Origin: Lottiidibacillus patelloidae
GTDB taxonomy: Bacteria > Bacillota > Bacilli > Bacillales > SA5d-4
Assembly: GCF_002262935.1 (NCBI RefSeq)
Contig: NZ_NPIA01000003.1
Location: 328,330-392,329 of the forward strand
Direction of reading: 5' to 3'
DNA length: 64,000 nt
Under the pieces are notes generated by a model. The model saw only the letters and a list, made by a program, of their open reading frames with translations, was not told the origin of the DNA and did no database searches. The position numbers and the translations under genes were made by a program. Within the stretch, counting starts at the first letter, position 1; the number at the start of each line of letters is the position of its first letter. Shown here piece after piece: positions 63,904 to 64,000 of this stretch.

Positions 63904-64000
63904 GGTTAAGTCCTCGATCGATTAGTATCTGTCAGCTTCACGTGTTACCACGCTTCCACACCAGACCTATCAACCTCATCATCTCTAAGGGATCTTACTT
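63904..64000 (-). rRNA. rrl: 23S ribosomal RNA, 3' end only
   Basis: Minus-strand sequence includes AGATGATGAGGTTGATAGG and ACTAATCGATCGAGGACTTA, the conserved 3' end of Bacillus 23S rRNA. The rest lies beyond the window. The operon is 16S-23S-5S in the minus direction. Confidence 0.96.

Overview
The window is a stretch of chromosome from an AT-rich, endospore-forming member of the Bacillaceae. This rests on the gene content: DynA, BpsA/BpsB, YkoEDC, YuiD, SspL, Ku/LigD, a glycyl-tRNA synthetase behind a T-box, strong GGAGG-type ribosome binding sites, and many rho-independent terminators. I could not settle the genus from sequence alone. No prophage, transposase, CRISPR array or tRNA gene is visible. 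Most of the window is core or common accessory Bacillus-type chromosome, with one strain-type locus (the polysaccharide cluster) and a ribosomal RNA operon entering at the right edge on the minus strand.

Layout. 1-6.4 kb: a truncated cvfC-like gene, a secreted NlpC/P60 peptidoglycan hydrolase, an ABC exporter pair, then a minus-strand group with an HD nucleotide hydrolase, methionine aminopeptidase, small unknowns and an AlkD-type DNA glycosylase. 6.6-13 kb: ferredoxin, threonine aldolase, acyl-CoA thioesterase, CvfB, formate-THF ligase, a cold-shock protein, and an AhpD-like peroxidase gene interrupted by one in-frame UGA. 13-19 kb: small unknowns, two RNase H-like genes, a DMT transporter, YuiD, two small spore-protein genes (SspL and a gamma-type SASP-like) and a 5'-3' exonuclease. 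19-29.5 kb: oligoendopeptidase, a lipoprotein, CtaM, the thiamine-regulated ECF transporter ykoEDC with a TPP riboswitch, an AEC carrier, glyS with its T-box, and a zinc-dependent phospholipase C-like protein. 29.5-45.5 kb: a repeat-rich intergenic region, an Atg22-like MFS protein, PlsY-type acyltransferase, fumarase, rhodanese, the bpsA-bpsB alkylpyrone pair, a PAP2 phosphatase, the double dynamin DynA and a bd-type oxidase pair.

45.5-58.9 kb is a minus-strand exopolysaccharide operon. Reading in transcription order: chain-length regulator, CpsD-type kinase, a fused sugar-phosphate transferase/UDP-sugar dehydrogenase, Gfo/Idh oxidoreductase, DegT aminotransferase, Wzx flippase, FemAB/GNAT-like transferase, two GT4 glycosyltransferases flanking a Wzy-type polymerase, a UDP-sugar epimerase and a pseudo-ATPase-like unknown. 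The dehydrogenase, oxidoreductase and aminotransferase are the WbpA-WbpB-WbpE set, which suggests a 3-amino (or 3-acylamino) uronic acid in the polymer.

58.9-64 kb: Ku and a LigD whose ligase and polymerase halves are two overlapping genes (spore NHEJ), a CapA-like protein, small unknowns, then the 5S rRNA and the 3' end of the 23S rRNA, with an intergenic repeat lodged in the 23S-5S spacer.

The most interesting signal is at 12497-13027. The UGA falls exactly on the second cysteine of the AhpD CxxC motif, the reading frame is otherwise intact, and a GC-rich perfect inverted repeat starts immediately after the UGA, as expected for a bacterial SECIS element. This makes it a candidate selenoprotein.
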